Shown here: piece after piece, positions 62,248-64,000 of the stretch
How positions within the stretch are numbered: position 1 is the first letter of the stretch
How the letters are laid out: each line of letters starts with the position of its first letter
Source of the DNA: an uncultured Lachnospiraceae bacterium
GTDB taxonomy: Bacteria > Bacillota > Clostridia > Lachnospirales > Lachnospiraceae
Length of the DNA stretch: 64,000 nucleotides
Direction of reading: 5' to 3'
Assembly (NCBI GenBank): GCA_910587095.1
Contig: CAJUMJ010000011.1
Span: 1 to 64,000 of the forward strand
Notes under the pieces: generated by a model
Seen by the model: only the letters and a program-made list of their open reading frames with translations
Told to the model about the DNA's origin: nothing
Database searches by the model: none
Position numbers and translations under genes: made by a program

Positions 62248-63435
62248 TCACCTCACTTCCGCTCCTCTTAAATCGGCCTCCTCCAAATCGGCTTTACACA
62301 AATTTGTGCCTGTCAAGTCACATCTTCTCAAATCGGCTTTACGCAGACAAACCATTTCCAATTTCTGCTCATGAAGTTTCATCCCCCTAAGATCGCTTGC
62401 CACTAAAAACAACTTACTGTAATTTCCCCATTGCCCCAATCTGATATAATCACTAAGCCTATGTAGTATCATTCCCTCCATCACATATTTTCTATCCGTC
62501 ACAGGAAGCAGAAGCCGCAAAATTTGTTCTTTTATCTCATTTATCCTGTGTGGCATTTCATAGCTGATACTTGTAATGCATCTCTCGTATATGCCCCCTT
62601 CCAGAGAAAATATCTGATCGTATATATCTACAATAGAATCTTCCTTCTCAATAGATATATCCAAAGCGAGAATCATATACAAAATAAGTGGTATTCCAAA
62701 CACCTCTTTTCCTTTAAATAAAATCTGCATGGAATCCTCTGTTAAACTCCTGTTTGTCTTTTTCCCATATACCATGCAAAAGTTTCGTATTTGTTTTGTG
62801 TCCCATGATTGAAGGGTGATATAATCGCTTTTTATTTTTACGATATTTTCTATGTAATTCTCTCTGCATGTAATAATCAGGGAAAATTTGTCAATCAGGT
62901 TCTCCTTTTGCAGTTCCCAATACAGACGATTTATCAGTTTTCCCCTGTTCATACCTACATTAATTTCATCGAATCCATCAAGAATCAGCACTTTTCCGCA
63001 CAATTCATTATATGACACCCCCAAAACGCACAGTATTTCATATAACATGATGCGTTTTTCGCCTATATTCTGCCAATCCATATTTCCCATATCGGAAGCA
63101 AATTTATATACAAATATATCGTCTGCTCTGTCCTCAAAGTTAGCAGTAATCCATGTAATCAACGTACTTTTCCCGATTCCAGGCTGCCCCAAAACAACAA
63201 GCATTTTTCTTTCCTTATTATTGTATATGTACTCAGACAACAGCTCTTTTAAATAATTAACTGCCCGATACAGCGCATCATCCCGATGTATTTCTTCATA
63301 AAATCTTTCAAGAAAATTCTCGCATCTTTGTTCGCTGTTATCTGAACCAAGTACATCCAATCCACATTTTACTGATTTTAAAGCATCTCCGCCATGTTTG
63401 AATTCAATATATATTTTCTCTAACCTCCATGTCAC
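62248..63435 (-). CDS. NACHT-like NTPase with C-terminal pentapeptide repeats, probably truncated
   Basis: The product has a P-loop VVLGQPGIGKSTLITWI near residue 89, Walker B KVLILDGFDEI near 155 and LIITCREN, the order of NACHT/STAND NTPases. The C-terminal ADLRRCDLTGTNLCKADLEEADL is a pentapeptide-repeat run. Such proteins are often defence or signalling ATPases. Both ends are unusual. The start is unclear, because no ATG lies between repeat copy A and the P-loop; a GTG at 63433-63435 inside the repeat is one option. The stop interrupts the pentapeptide domain, which continues in frame for 53 codons. Codon use is more AT-rich than the neighbours, suggesting transfer. Confidence 0.7.
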   Translation of the reverse strand: MTWRLEKIYIEFKHGGDALKSVKCGLDVLGSDNSEQRCENFLERFYEEIHRDDALYRAVNYLKELLSEYIYNNKERKMLVVLGQPGIGKSTLITWITANFEDRADDIFVYKFASDMGNMDWQNIGEKRIMLYEILCVLGVSYNELCGKVLILDGFDEINVGMNRGKLINRLYWELQKENLIDKFSLIITCRENYIENIVKIKSDYITLQSWDTKQIRNFCMVYGKKTNRSLTEDSMQILFKGKEVFGIPLILYMILALDISIEKEDSIVDIYDQIFSLEGGIYERCITSISYEMPHRINEIKEQILRLLLPVTDRKYVMEGMILHRLSDYIRLGQWGNYSKLFLVASDLRGMKLHEQKLEMVCLRKADLRRCDLTGTNLCKADLEEADLRGAEVR

Positions 63436-63595
63436 AGCTCTGCTGTGACTCAAACCAGTGCGGAGAATGCCCGTATTTTGGGCATTATCCTGAGTGAAAC
63501 GGAGTTGCAACGCAACTCCTAGAACTTCCAAGTCAGCAATGTTGACTTTGCGAAACAGCCTTTTCTGTAAGTGGCTGGAAGTACTTCTCACACTA
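63421..63595 (-). repeat. structured intergenic repeat, copy A
   Basis: On the minus strand this starts with TAGTGTGAGAAG, in which TAG (63593-63595) ends the degraded Uma2 reading frame. It holds AGTACTTCC/GGAAGTTCT, the stem AAGTCAAC-ATT-GCTGACTT, GGAGTTGC/GCAACTCC and the terminal hairpin GATAATGCCC/GGGCATTCTC. It ends with GTCACAG-CAGAG-CTGTGAC (63431-63449) and GGAGGTTA, identical to copy B over 34 bases. The outer stem is imperfect here. Confidence 0.88.
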
Positions 63596-64000
63596 TTCAA
63601 CATTTATTTTTGCAAAATCAATTTCTAAATGTTCATATATCCCGGCTTTCACTTTATCTGAAAAAGAATATTGTTCAAATGTATCATGTATAAAATTATA
63701 AACCATAATCAATTGTTTTTGTCGGATCAACAATCCAGTATTCCCTAACTCCTGCGGTACCATATTTTAGTAATTTTTTGTTATAATCCATTGAACGACT
63801 TTCAGGCGATACAATCTCTATGATCCAATCCGGTGCGCCCTTGCATCCTTCGTCTGTAAGTTTGTTCTTGTCGCAAATTACGGAAATATCAGGTTCAAGA
63901 TATATTCCATTTTCAGCATTCAAAAATACTGAAAATGGTGCTGGATATACTTCGCAATCACCGTTTTGTCTTGAATATAATTAAAAATGCTATTTGATAA
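63593..64000 (-). pseudogene. frameshifted Uma2-family (DUF820) endonuclease-like gene, partial
   Basis: Three reading frames together give one Uma2-like protein. From the window edge one frame reads SNSIFNYIQDK. After a shift near 63970, in an AAAA run, the next reads GDCEVYPAPFSVFL, LEPDISVICDKNKLTDEGC, GAPDWIIEIVSPESRSMDYNKKL and GVREYWIVDP. A second shift near 63705 leads to VYNFIHDTFEQYSFSDKVKAGIY. The middle part carries the PD-(D/E)xK-like core of the family. With two shifts the gene is probably inactive, unless the sequence contains errors. It is followed directly by repeat copy A. Confidence 0.75.

Overview
The window looks like the chromosome of a Gram-positive Clostridia member, most likely Lachnospiraceae. 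The grounds are a pyruvate phosphate dikinase, a rimP-nusA-ylxR-ylxQ-infB-rbfA-nrnA-truB-ribF translation operon, a fused FolB-FolK, a bifunctional PheA, strong AGGAGG-type Shine-Dalgarno sites and many lipoboxes. Most genes are housekeeping genes on the minus strand. No rRNA, tRNA or CRISPR array was seen.

Layout. (1) 1-600: left edge of an accessory element. A partial gene runs off the window leftward, and TGT/ACA-ended inverted repeats stop 17 bp after the ppdK stop codon, which could be one end of a Tn7-like transposon. (2) 614-17452, all minus: ppdK, a glycerophosphodiester phosphodiesterase, then an envelope gene set. That set has two small lipoproteins, three large paralogous lipoproteins (propeller-like N-terminus fused to a family 1 solute-binding domain), two sugar-type ABC permeases and an HlyD-like adaptor. 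(3) 17773-25505: two hybrid histidine kinases (minus) divergent from an OmpR-type response regulator and kinase (plus). The regulator promoter and both small-lipoprotein promoters share one promoter layout with a TTAGAGAT box, which suggests one regulon. (4) 25600-33618: ABC-F protein, PHP phosphoesterase, HAD phosphatase, Maf, and polyphosphate kinase/exopolyphosphatase. (5) 33808-45020: a DUF815 ATPase, PheA, a folate cluster (folC-folE-folP-folBK), nitroreductase, pyrBI and an HD-GYP protein. (6) 45083-59142, minus: pnp, rpsO, an NlpC/P60 lytic protein and a Na/Pi cotransporter, then the nusA-infB operon. (7) 59385-64000: a polytopic membrane protein, an MBL-fold hydrolase, a damaged NACHT/pentapeptide gene and a frameshifted Uma2 gene.

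The most unusual signal is a family of five structured intergenic repeats (about 95-200 bp) at 7.8-8.0, 10.5, 13.2-13.3, 33.6-33.8 and 63.4-63.6 kb. Each starts within three bases of the upstream gene's stop codon and lies in the same orientation relative to transcription. Each folds into nested stems whose sequences differ between copies while most pairings are kept. Two copies also carry a hairpin plus the Shine-Dalgarno sequence of the next gene.
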